A stretch of DNA of 64,000 bases from Acridotheres tristis (lineage: Eukaryota > Chordata > Aves > Passeriformes > Sturnidae), in NCBI GenBank assembly GCA_037013685.1, contig CM072894.1:2110841-2174840 (forward strand). Direction: 5' to 3'. How positions within the stretch are numbered: the stretch's first letter is position 1; the number at the start of each line of letters is the position of its first letter. Shown here piece after piece: positions 1 through 12,500 of this stretch. The translations under genes were made by a program, and so were the position numbers. Below the pieces are notes generated by a model. That model saw only the letters and a program-made list of their open reading frames with translations, was not told where the DNA came from and searched no databases.

Positions 1-61
1 GCATCCAACACCATCAAACCAGACCAAGGCCATGAGGAGAAATTAAAGAAAGGACCCTAAC
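1..61 (-). other. COL6A3: COL6A3 intron, cut by window edge
   Basis: Sequence after the C1 donor; no exon follows before the left edge. Confidence 0.8.
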
Positions 62-555
62 CTCCAGAGCTCTGGCAAGAACCGCATCCTGCCTGCTGGT
101 GAGGAACACCGGCACGATCCCAGCATCGTAGAGCTTCAGCACAGCATCATTGAGCTGGGGGGACGCTCTTGTGTCCCCATTGCTGAAGAAGACAGCCACC
201 TTCCTCATCAGGAAGCCACTGCGGGCACGCTTGAAGGTGTTCCTGGCCACGAAGGACATGGCGGTCTCCAGACTGCGTGGCTTCGTGGTCAGGGTTGCCT
301 GGAAGTTTTGGATCTGCTGAAGGAGGCTGGATTTCTTCCTGGCATCGGCAAAGCGGATCTCGGTGGTGACCTCGTTGTTGTAGGTGACCAGGGCCACCCG
401 TGCCCCCCGGGGACAGTTGCTCTCGGCGATGGTTAAGTTGTTGACAACCCTGAGCACGGTTTGCTTCATCCTGTTGAAAACGTCCCTCACGACGCCTGAG
501 GAGGTGTCAATAGCAAAGGCCAGCTCGGTTGGGAAGACAGGGCACTCCTTGGGAC
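62..555 (-). CDS. COL6A3: COL6A3 exon encoding most of A domain C1
   Basis: The 494-base exon begins [21 protein letters not shown] and ends [10 protein letters not shown] at a GTTAGG donor. Long stretches are nearly identical to mammals, such as [19 protein letters not shown] and [14 protein letters not shown]. The metal site is DTSSG with [15 protein letters not shown] carries a possible N-glycosylation site. The last part of C1 lies in the next exon, off the window. Confidence 0.96.
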
Positions 556-3500
556 CTGTTGGGAATGTGCACCAGGAACAAGTCATGTGTCAAACAGGAA
601 TTCAAGGACAGTGTCCTCAGCAGGGATAATTCATTCACATGTGGGGAAAGCAGCAATCGTGGCATGCAGGTTTAAGGGACTGAATGATACTTACCATAGC
701 AACAAGCTGTGGAAAAGATGGAGAGAAAAAAACAGCTTGGTCAGTGCCATTCTTGTAAATAATGGGCAAATAAGGGTAGAGAGAGGGGCTTAGCAAAGCA
801 CTGAGGTACTCACGGCATTTGTCTTTGATGTTCCGCACCAGCGCACATTGCTTTAAGAAATAAAAAAAGGGGAGGAAAGACATATGTCACACAGCCAACC
901 CAAGGGTGTTTCAAAACAAGAGAGAAATTGTGCCACACTTACATCTCTGGATTCTCCTTTCTCGCCTTTAAGGCCCTGTTTAAAAGAATGAAGAGAAATT
1001 GAGTGCAAAGTGTATCTCCGGGGTGCCCCGTGAACCCTCTCAGAATAATTACTGAGCCATGAGTCATGCAGGAGCCGAGGGAAAATCTGTCTGTTTGCAG
1101 CTGTGTTTCCAACAACATAGGGCAGGGCTCTTCTGTGTGAGGAGTAAACCTAGCTGAGGCCAAAGCCAAAAGAGAGGTTGGAACTAGATGGTCTTTAAGG
1201 TCCCTTCCAACCCAGACCATTCTACAACACTCCAGGTTCACATGCAAAGCAAGCCCAGTCCCCTCAGCCTTTCTAGGGAGCCTTGTGCCAGCCAGATTTG
1301 GTCCTGGACCATATCCTCTGTGGAGTGGTGAATGATAAAGAGATGAGAATCTCCTAGAAGGAATTTTAAGGGGCATATTGCCATGGGGAATTCCTAACAC
1401 CAGGTAAGAGCATGGCTCTTCACTTTTTCCTTTGCTTTGAGGAAGGGTAAATATTTGTCAGCGATGAACAGCTGCTTAAAAATTTATAGAGACACATCCA
1501 AGACAAATAAAGAGGGATTTCCCCAACTTGAAATCAGCAGGAAACAGTGATTTTTCAACTCCAGGCACCCACAGGGACATGAAGCCAATCAGCAATGCAG
1601 TGAAGACTTACAGATGGCCCAGGGTATCCAATCTCTCCTTTCTGACCAGGTGTCCCAGGTACTCCTGCATTTCCCTAGAAAGACAGAGCAGAGAAGTCCT
1701 CTCCATGAACATTTGCAGGAGGACTCCCAGGAGCACTTGGAGGAAAAGATGTGCCCATCTTTCAGGGCATTCACACAGAAAGGAAAATTTATACCATGGT
1801 CCAACTTACTCTGCGTCCTCTGTTTCCTTTGGGGCCGGGGCCTCCAGCAACACCACGGTCACCAGGTCCACCCTAGGAGGGGAAAACCACAAACTGCAGC
1901 TCTAAACCTGCACAGGCCCATGGAAAATTGCTTGGAAAATAAATGCACAGCTCATGGTCTGCACCTACCTTTGGCCCTGCGTAACCTACGAAGCCACGTT
2001 CTCCCTGAAACAACAGAAAGGTTAATTTGAATATGTTCTAGAAAATGCCCTCATCCATCTGCACTGGAGTTCTTGGCTGCTTCCTTGTCCTTGTTGAGCA
2101 GCTGGAAATGCTGAGCATACACCTACCTTCCTGCCTTTAGGACCCGGGCCGCCAATTCCATCTCGTCCATCATCGCCCTAAAATTGGAAAGCCAAAGTCA
2201 TTCATATGTAAATTATATGTCATATGTAAACAACTTAAATCCCACAGGTCCAGCAGCATCAGTAGAAAGAACCCACTGGTGCTACAGGCCTTTGTGAAAC
2301 TCTTAAATGTTCCTTGAAGTTCCTTAAGTGTCCTCAGAGGTGTGAGGGCATGGCCACACTCACCATCTCTCCTCGTGGGCCTGGCTGTCCATCCGGTCCT
2401 TTGGCTCCAGGGTTTCCAGGCTCACCCTAAAAAAAAAAAGAGGAGCATCTGTTAAAGCACGTGCTGGAACTCCAGGCAGCTCTGAGCCTTCCTCACCCCA
2501 TTAACACTGGTTGGTTCACTGAAATGGGAGCCTAACGAGACAGTGAGCACAGAGTTGCTTCTCTCCACACTGTGCAAGCCCAAGAGTTTCATCTCACGTA
2601 TTTATTTAAGCCCATGCAAAATCCAGCAGCTTTTCAATGCAGCTCTAGTTGCTGATGCCCAGTGCTCCTAAAGACATACCTTCCTTCCCAGGGGACCAAT
2701 CCTGCCACGTTCTCCTGGGGGTCCTGGAGGTCCACTCCCAGCCTGGAATGGAAATGGGGAGAGGCATGTTGGCAACGTTCAAGAAAACTCAGGTTCCAGG
2801 AAGTATCGGATGAATAGGATGACCACAGAAATCATGTATTGACTACTAGGGCTGATGTTTCTCAAAACACCTCAGGAAATTCAGAAGTGGGCTTCATGTT
2901 TGGGAAAAGCTGGAGGTCCAGCTCTGTTCAGTGCAAATGTCAGCAGTAATTTATATTGTTCCTAAGAGAACATCCACGGGAAAGCAGAAGGGGGAAAATC
3001 ATGCTGGGAGTAGGGAAATGCAATCTGGCTTTATGTTGATGGGCGTGGCTGAGGAATGCAGCAGGAGGGAGAAATAAATACATGGGGTGGCCCCTGCAGG
3101 CATGTGAGATGGTCATGCTCTGGCCTTAGAGGATGAAACATCACAGAGAAGCCCCACCAGCCACTCAGGGATCCTCTTTAACTAAAATTGCAATAATGGG
3201 CCAAACACTGAAGTCCCGAGCCTTCTGTGGTTGTTTTTAGCTCCTTCTCTTCTGTAACTCTTGATCAAGAAGTCTTAAGCATAAACTGAGAGGAGAATCA
3301 TGCTTGAAGAGTGTGTTAAAAGAGAGTGGAGCAGAGCTGGAGCCCTAGGAGAGGGAAATGTGAAGACACATTGGAATCTTATTAGTTCAACAACAGTAGA
3401 GTTGAGCCAATGTCCAGGAAGCAGCAGAAGGATTACCCTGGGTCCAGGGACACCCTGCTCTCCTCTGATCCCTGGTGTGCCAACCTGGCCAGGGGGACCC

Positions 3501-6500
3501 TGTGTGGGAAGAAAAGAGAGGCTGTCAGCACACATGGGCAGAAAGACACCAAGATCCAAGGGAAAGCAGATGTTGCAGTGTCTGAGGGATGCTTTGCCAA
3601 CACTTCACACCTTGGCTGGTGTGAATGCAGCGGCAGGCGGGACAGCCAGGCCACAGGACACCCAAAAATACCCAAATCCCAACAGTCTTTGTGGATGAGA
3701 ACTCTCTGGGGAAGTGGCTGTGATGAGGTAACACCACAGCATCATGAGGCAAGGCCTTTCCTGTGCTGGGAGCTCACTGACCTGTGGCCCTCGCATGCCT
3801 TGTTCTCCAGCTGGCCCTGCTTGACCAGGCGCGCCCTTGGTGCCCTGGAAGTGCAAAACAGGACAGTGCAGGTTAGCATGGGAGGATGTGGTCAGCACCA
3901 TGGGGAGGGAAAGGGCAGATCAGGGAATCCACAGCTGCACAAAGAGCAGGGAAGAACAAATTTTCAGTTTTCTTGTTGTTTGGTTTTTTTTTTAAAGATA
4001 TGGTGGTAGCAGATAATAAGCGATGGCTGGGGGCAATTTGCCTCCTGCAATTGATGGGCATCAACCATCATGCTTTGGCCCTGTTACACTGCTCCAGCAG
4101 CACATGGGGACAAAACATCCAACCAGGGAATGCTGTAGGAGACAAACAGGCATGTGGACAGTTGGTTCTGCACCAAGTCCAGCAAGAAGCACACAGGGAG
4201 ATGGGCCTGAGGAGGAGGAGGAGTTGAGAAATTCAGAGGAGAGAGGAGGCAGAGAGGAACAAGCAATGCCTGCATGTCCCTTCTCTTGCTACATCTCTCT
4301 GGGTGCTGAGCCCCAGGGTATGGCAGGAGCCCCATCTCCACCTACCTTAACTCCTATGGGCCCCCTTCGTCCTGGCATGCCCTGCAAATGAAGGAAGAGT
4401 GAGACTTATGGATCTAATATGTAAGCACACCTTTCCCTATTGCTTTTAGATCAGTGCTTCTTATCAATGCTTCTCACAGTCCAAAAATTACATTTAGATA
4501 TTTTAAACTACTGGGGGGAAAGGGAGAGGGAAATCTATATGGTCAGCTCTCTTGAATCAGGCTGGGGTGAGCTTTGGTGAGCTGCTCTCTCATGCGTGCC
4601 AGGAGCGTGCCACCATTCCTGGGATGGGAGGGACATCCCAGACATCCCCGCTCCAGTTTGGTTTTTGCCTTTCCAAAAACCAGCAGCCAATGCAGATGCA
4701 TATCATGGTATCACAGACTGGTTTGGACTGTAAGGGACCTTCAAGATCATCTAATTCCAACCCCCTGTCATGGGGGAAGGACACCTTCCACTAGACCAGG
4801 TTGTTCCAAGCACCATCCAATTTGGTATGAATTATGTATAAATCATGTGTAACTCCACTGATCTGAGCACTGAGTTAGCTGCACAGGAATAAGTCCCATT
4901 TTTCAAGTCTCTATAACAAGCCAGGAAGCCATGAGGCATTTTCCTTTTGAGACTTTTTTTTCTTTTTTGGGGGTGGCTTGTTGGGTTTTGAGGTTGAACC
5001 CCTGACACTTGTGAAGCAAAATACATGGAAAGGAAGAAGGGGAAAAGTTATTGTCAATCTAAGCTTGGGTCTTGCTAACTGGAGGTCTGGCAACTCACCC
5101 TCCTCCCGACTCCACCGTCTTGGCCCTCTAGCCCTGCCGGTCCAGGATCTCCCTAAGGGAAAAACAAACCTCAAGTGAGATGAGCAGGCACTGGGAAAAC
5201 AGATCCAAGTCTCAAAAAATGTCTCCTTTCATGCCTTCACACAAGTTAATAGCCCTGCTTTGGTGGGAATCCTTCTAACAACTCACAGAAACTTTCCATC
5301 AAGTTTCTGAGCCAGCAGACGCCAACGTTCCTATTCTTTGGGAAATGCCTTCTGACAATTTAAGAAACATTTTTTTATTGTGAGCTGATGTGAAAACAGA
5401 TGGGTTTTGAAATTTTCCAAGGTGTGTGTGGGTTTTGTTTTTTTTTTTCTTGCAGAGGTTTCAGGTGAATCAGGAGGTTTAGATTTGGTGTAATCTAAAC
5501 AGTTCTCTGTTTTTGTATATGACCCATGAGAACATACTGGCAAAAGGCAAATTCCAACTACAAAGTTCTTTTCAGAGGCAATATCCCAATACAGCACTGT
5601 AAAATAATAATTTTTTTTAAAGGTGCTTTTTACACAAAACATCTTCTAAACTGACATCATTCCAGAGAAAGTTTTGGTTGTAAACCAACAACATTTTCTA
5701 GTGGAAAAAAATATTCCATCTGACAAGGCACGATGAGTTTAAGAGACATGCATCTTTTTGGCAGCATCCTCTTTTCTCTCTTTCTCTGGCCCATTCTGTT
5801 GTTAAAACCAAAAAACAGCACAAGACAACAAAGAAATTTTACCATTGGTCCAATTTCACCCTTTTGTCCTCTGGAGCCCCGCTGAGTATTATCAGCTCCT
5901 GAATCTCCCTGAAAGCAACAGAGCAATGAGAAACATCTGTGTAAGTGGGACATGAAAATCAAACCTCGTAAACTGCTCTGCTAGACCTGAGAACCAATTT
6001 TCTTTCTTTCTTTTTTTTGACTGAAATGTTTTCAGACAGACACAGCTTTTCATCTGAGAAATAACACTGAAGAAGGCGAGGAAGGGGAATTTTAAAATGG
6101 TGAGGCAGCGATTGATGGGTTGGGATCACATGGTACCCACATGTCACCTCTGAGTCCTTGCTCTGTCATGGGACCTGCCACTGTCAAACAGCATTTAATA
6201 AGCCATAGCCACCCTCTCTGAAGACCCCAGGATGTGTGGAAAGTGGGTGGAAAGTCAAGAAGAAGCCTTTGCAGTATTTACCGGATCTCCACGGAGCCCA
6301 CGGTCGCCTCGCTCTCCTCGTTCACCCTTTACTCCCTTATCTCCCTGTGGGAAGAGATGGAGAGTTAGGAAGAGCAGCTGTCACTTGTTGAAAGCATCTC
6401 ATCTGAGGGGAGCACGATGGCTTTCCACCCTCCCCTGGCTCAAACCCACCTCTACACCATCATTTAATCACTGTAAAAGTGATTAAAGCTTACCCTCCTG

Positions 6501-9500
6501 CCAGAATATCCCTTCTCTCCAGAGGAGCCAGGCAAACCCTTGTCTCCCTAAGAAAAAGAAAAATATTTTAGAATATTTGCCACTCCCAAGGTGCTTTTTA
6601 GATACTTAACTAAAGCATCAAGTCATTAAGACAAAAGCAATTAAAATTACTGACCTCTTCTCCATCAATGCCATCCAGACCCATTTCTCCCAGTTCACCC
6701 TGTGGAAGGGAAGCAAGGGGCAAATGCTTACTGAGAGAAAGAGGGATTGGGGAGGGGGATTTTGATGTGCCACACACTCACACTCACTGCTGTGGCATGG
6801 AGAAATAATTCCCTACCTTCTCTCCTGGGAATCCCCGAGAACCCTAAGGAGAAAGAAAAGAGAGTTACTCCACTTTTGTCCAGCTCACTGCCATAGGACA
6901 GTGGAGAAGAAGGGCTGGGCTTGGTGGCAGACCCAGAGCCAAGGCCAGGACAGGGCTTTCCCTAATTTCTCTTATGTCAATGCTTGTCTTCAGCTGCCTC
7001 CCCAACACTTGTGGGGCATGGGGATTAATCCAGCTGATCCAATAAAATATCTCACTCTTTAGCCACAACTCTTCCTTCACTGACGTTTTGTTCCTCCCTG
7101 CACTCGTTTTTATGTTAATCCAGTGCCTTTTTCCAAGGCTGAACAGATTTTAATGAGACTCAGTATCTCAGCTGCAACTAATGGGCTTGGTTCATGCATT
7201 CCTCTTCTCCCTGCCAGAGGATCATGTGGTAAGAGCAAATGGTAGGAAACATCCCCTTAATTTCACTATTTCCCATTAATATTACATGTTTCACCACCTT
7301 TTCTGGCTTGGGGTGCAGCTGCTGTCCTGGACCATTAGCTCAAGGTTCCTCTTTAAAGCCTCGGCCATGGCTCACTTGTCTCCCTCTTCCCCAAGAGCAG
7401 AGTTCCACCCACTCACTGTCCCAGCCCTGTGCCAAGACACGCACATCCATCTCTTCCCAAATCCTTTCCCCAGAGCCGGACTGCAGCAGATAGATCGTCC
7501 TTGTCTGTGGATTGAGCCTGGAGCTCTGGGGCTGCCTTTCTGCTCTTCAGAGCAACACCAAAGCCACAACAGCCTCTGAAAGCCCTGGTGCCTGGCCAGG
7601 TGGACTCAAGCACGTGGCAGAGGCTGTGTGACCTCCTAAAGCAGCATGGGTTACCCCTGGGGGACTCCCACCCACTGGACTCTGGGTCTGCTCTGTGCAG
7701 GCTTGTTCCACACATACCTTTGTTCCTCGGTGCCCGGGGCATCCCTGGAAACCTTGTGTCCCATTCACACCTGGTGGTCCACGCTCACCCTGGTGCATAG
7801 AGAGGAAAAGACAAGTTAGGAGTTGCCTGCTAAAGCCTATTTCCATGGCTACCTGTTGCAAGAGGTGGCTTGGAGGCACAGGAGCAGCAGGTTTTGCCTG
7901 GCCACCCCATCATCTCTTGCCCACAACCTTCCTCCTGTAGAGACCAACTGCAAGTCTTCATCATCGAGAGAGAAACATCCTTCCCAGTCCCTCAGCTGTG
8001 AAAGAGCTTTGAGAAACTTCTCTTTCAGAATTAAAATGACGAGACAAAGCTCTCAAGAGCTCTGCACAGATGTCTAATTCCCATCCTGACCTTCAAGCCC
8101 CAGGAAAACATTGCCTGGCATGTGATGTCTCACAGCAGCCTTTGGCCCCTGTGCTGTAGGGAAAGCCATGAGCACCGTCAGCCCCTTGGCCTCAGCTTCG
8201 TCCCTTGGGAGCAATGCATGGAGGGATGTTTATTCCAGGGCTGACGTGGGATGCATGCAGAGTTTGGATGAAGAGTGTTAGTAAGAATTCACTGGAGTCA
8301 CGTTGTCTGCCGTGTGATGGACAGGAATGTCATTCTCGGTTCAACTTTTGGACTAACTCAAATCTTTCATCTGCAGGTGGTACGGATAACTTTGGCATAA
8401 GATGTGGATTTGATGAAACTGAGGACTTTATTTGCCTTGGGGAATAGCACAGAGATGAGTCACATCAAATAACGGGAGTTATTCCCCCATCATCCTTCTC
8501 CAGTTCTAGAGAAGCTCCCAACTGACTTTCTCTCAGGAGAAGCTGGGACCAGCAACTCAGCCTGTTAGGTGTGGGAAACTCAGAGTTCTGCTGTCTCCTC
8601 TAACCCACATCCACATTCCCAGCAGAAAAAAAAAAGTTTGAAGGCTTTTCATTTAGTGGAAACACCTCCAAACACTTGACTATAGTGAAGTCCCTGTATG
8701 AACTGAGGCAGTCACTCACCGGTCCTCCTTCATCACCAGGGTAGCCCCCGTAGCCAAGATCCCCTGTAACACCCTAGAAAACAACAAAGAACAACAAAGA
8801 AAATTGTGAATTTCCTTCATAGTTCTGTGATTGATATTCAAGGTTCCCCTAGATGAGCACAAAGCAGCTGCTTGGGCATATGTGTTCATGAGAGACATAA
8901 TCTCCTTTTGATGTCCCTAAATTGTTTCACAGGATGCCTCACTCTGTCCTCTTGGATGTTTTGCAGTACTGAGGCTGTGGGGAAAGGGAAGAAGAGCAGC
9001 CCTCCATTGCTCTGCATGTCCCAGGGTCAGTTTTCAAATGTGAGGAGTAAGTGGAGCTGATCTCGCCATTAACATCACTGACTGCAGCTACACACCCTGA
9101 AGGTCACCACTAGGTCCCTGTGCACAGGGACCCTTCATCCCCAGATGAAGTGACCTACCTTTGGTCCTATAGGGCCTGGCACACCTCTGTCCCCTCTCTG
9201 CCCTGAGCACTTGCAGGGGACCTTGCAGCACGTCCTCTCTGCGATGTTGTCCTGCAGGAAAAGTGGGAAGTGAAAGCGTTAGAAACCTGCCTGAGCCCCA
9301 GCTCCTGATTTTGGACATCAGAGGGAAGGGTTTAAACAGAAACTGCATGGGGCAGAATTCGTAGAGCGCATTTAGTAAGACACCAGTCCTCAGAGCAGTG
9401 CCTGTCACTGGAGAGAGAAATCTCATCTCTAAAGAAAAAAATCCAGGCTGTGGAGCAGGCCATGAGAAAGTCACTGCAGTGAGCAGCTCACCAGCAACAC

Positions 9501-12500
9501 ACAGGCTGAGAACAATTCAAAAGCACACAGTAAAGGAGAAACAAAAAAAAAAACCAACAGGTTAAAAAGAATGATATGGACTCAGAGAAACCACAGCTTG
9601 GTTTTACATCATCCAACAGAAAGAGGGGAAAAAAATCACTTTCTTTGCCAAGTACATTGCTGGCTACAAACATTTCCTGCCAGCTTTGCACAGTTATATT
9701 CTGGAAGGATTCTCCTAGGCTGAAGTACCTGGGGAGGGGCTGAGGACCAGCTCTTATCCCAAAACCCAAGGCTCACTCACAAGTGGCTGCACTTTGATTT
9801 GCAGGGAAGGGCCCAGCAAGGTTACCACAGGGAGCAGTGGTTAAGCCCAATATTATTAATTCTACTGGAAAAGGAGCTCAGTTGTGTTGGTAGCAGCTGA
9901 GAAGCTGGGAGGAACTGGACATACTGAGGTTGACCGCAAATTAATTCAACACTCGAGAGGGACTATGCATTGGGAAAGAAGTAAAATTATGAAGAAGAAG
10001 GAATCATGGAATGGGTTGGGTTGGAAGGGATTTTAAAGGGTAACTCCTTCATTTATTAAAAGCATGTCTAAAATACAGGCAGTGTATGAGATCAGGGAAA
10101 GAAACCTCGAAAGCAATGCTTCTACAAGAGCTTTAGCACTGACCAGGCACGACAGGGCATTACTGTAAGGTTAAAAAAACCAACAGTGTAAACACAGGCA
10201 GAGGGCGGGATTTTGGCACCACAGCTTTTGATGGCATCTTATCCCATCCCATTTGACCTAAAGCCTCTGCTGGTGTAGGGTTTCTTCAGGAGTGGGAAGA
10301 GACCGTGATCTGCTCTGAACTTTATTTGCTGTGGCATCTGTGAATAGAGCTGACGTGAGGCAGGGAGGGGAGAGGAGCAGAGCCAAGAGGGTGTAATGCA
10401 GCCACGGCTCAGCCCTGCAGGAGATCCAGCCGTGGGCTTTCCTCCAGCATTACAAGGCAGCGCTGCCTGTGCCAAGTTACTTACAAGCTGCTCTGCCAGC
10501 TCGAAATCCAAGTCCAGCAGATTAACTCTGAGTGGTCTGTTGTAGGTGAACCCACGGCCAAACTCCAGCTGCATCAGTCTGTCAAAGTTGGCCACTCGGT
10601 CCAGCCCGACGAAGATGAGAGCGTTGACTCCTGGCAGGGAGAAGCAGAAGGGGCTTTGTGATGGGGAGAGGTGCTCTGGAGGGCCTCTCCTGTGATAACA
10701 CATCTTTGATTGCAAATAGAGCCTTTTCAGCAGGGAACAGGCATCTTCAGACACATCCAGTGTAAGCTGCTCACACACTTAGGTGGCAGCAGGCAGCTAA
10801 GCATCACAGGAAGGCAGTGAAGAACAGCAAGTGCATGCAGAACCCACAAATTCCTCAGCCCTTACTATCAAAAGCAGATGGATTGAGGAGAAATGGTGGT
10901 AAAATGGGCTACATGTTAACATGGACTATAATCACTGCCTGGAAGAGCGAAAAAAAATTACCTTCTGAGTGTAAAGTAGACGAAGCAGCCTCCAGCAGCT
11001 CTATTGGCTCATCTGCACCATCAGTAAAATGGATTATGACCTGGAAGAGAAACAAATTTTTGTCAGGACCCAGAATATTTCAGGTGTGGAACATAATCAG
11101 TGTGCAACCTTTTTCCAATGCTTCATCTGAGAGAAGGTGAGGGAACTTGTACACCTTTTCCAGGCCATGAAGCTCTGCATTCCTGTGCCAGGTTCCTGTA
11201 CATTCCTGCTCCTGTACATCACGCAGGTGTTGCTAGAGCACAGCACGGGAAATATCTGGAGAGCAACAATTTGCAGCTAAGCAGTGATTGTGGGAACTGG
11301 CTGCAGTGATGCTCATCAATTGCCAGGACAGGACAATGCAGGGAGAGTGCAGCAAACAAGTAGGGCGTAAGTGACTAAATTTATGGTGAATAAATTCAAT
11401 GTAATTTAAAAAAAAAATTACTATGAGTTTACAGTTTCTTTACCAACTAAAGGACAGCAGAAGCCAGCTTTGCTGGCCAACACCACCCCAGAGGCCTTGG
11501 CCATGACTCACCTTGGTGCTGCCAGCAGGTGAGGCCCGGAATTTGCTCAGGTAGGACCTCAGTGTATCTGCCCTGAGGTAATAAGCCCCGCGGGTCCTCA
11601 TGTCCAGGAACCTCTCCAAGAGCTCAGGCCGGTACTCAGAGAAGTCCAGGCCCTCCACAGGTCCCCCCTGGGCCTGGGCCATGATGGCCACCCTGACATT
11701 GGGTGCCTGGTTGCCAGTGCAGCTGATCTTCTGCATCTGCGTTATCCTGTTCAGCACGGACTCCACTCTTGACTCCAGACCTCGCTGGGAGCTGAAGATG
11801 CTTTGGCCGGGCCCAACATCACTGACATCAAAGCCAATTATCACGTCTAAGTCACAATCTGAGAAGGCAATGAAGAAAGAGAGAAGAGCATCGTGGAGCA
11901 GTGTGATGATTGGTTTTCAAGTAATGGCTTTTCTAATTGCTCTTTTAGTAGTTAAATGCAGACACTGCATCAAGAACTGACACCACTGCACAAGTACCTT
12001 CTGTTTCCTTTCACCTGGGAAAACTTGTGTTTTAATAACTTTCTTTTTTTAATTTTACCAATGAGAGGAGCTGCCTAAACCAAGTCCAAGAGGAATTTGC
12101 ATTTTCATCAGGCAGCTAAAATTGCTTTTCTATCTCTCCAACACATGGAAACCTGTCAGTACTTGTGCAGTGTGCACCTTCTGCCTGTGCTCGAAGTGAC
12201 ACTCAGAATCACAGGGAGGTGTTTGAATTCTCTTTGATATTAGCCACACTGCCTGGTTAACATCTTAACCACACTTGGGATAAGTTAATACCACCAGCAG
12301 TGGTTTGCTTTTCCCAGCATTCAGTTTTTCTTCTCAGCTAGAGCTGCTGCTCAGTTCAAGGCTGTTGTGCCTCTCCTTCTCCAGAGGTTCAGGAGACGCC
12401 TCTGCCCAAAGTCAGAGGGCTGAGCTATGGTCAGTCCAGCTGGGAGTAGGACTGGCTGTAATGGAGTAAGTAAAACCAGCTGCTGGGAGTCTGATCTGAC

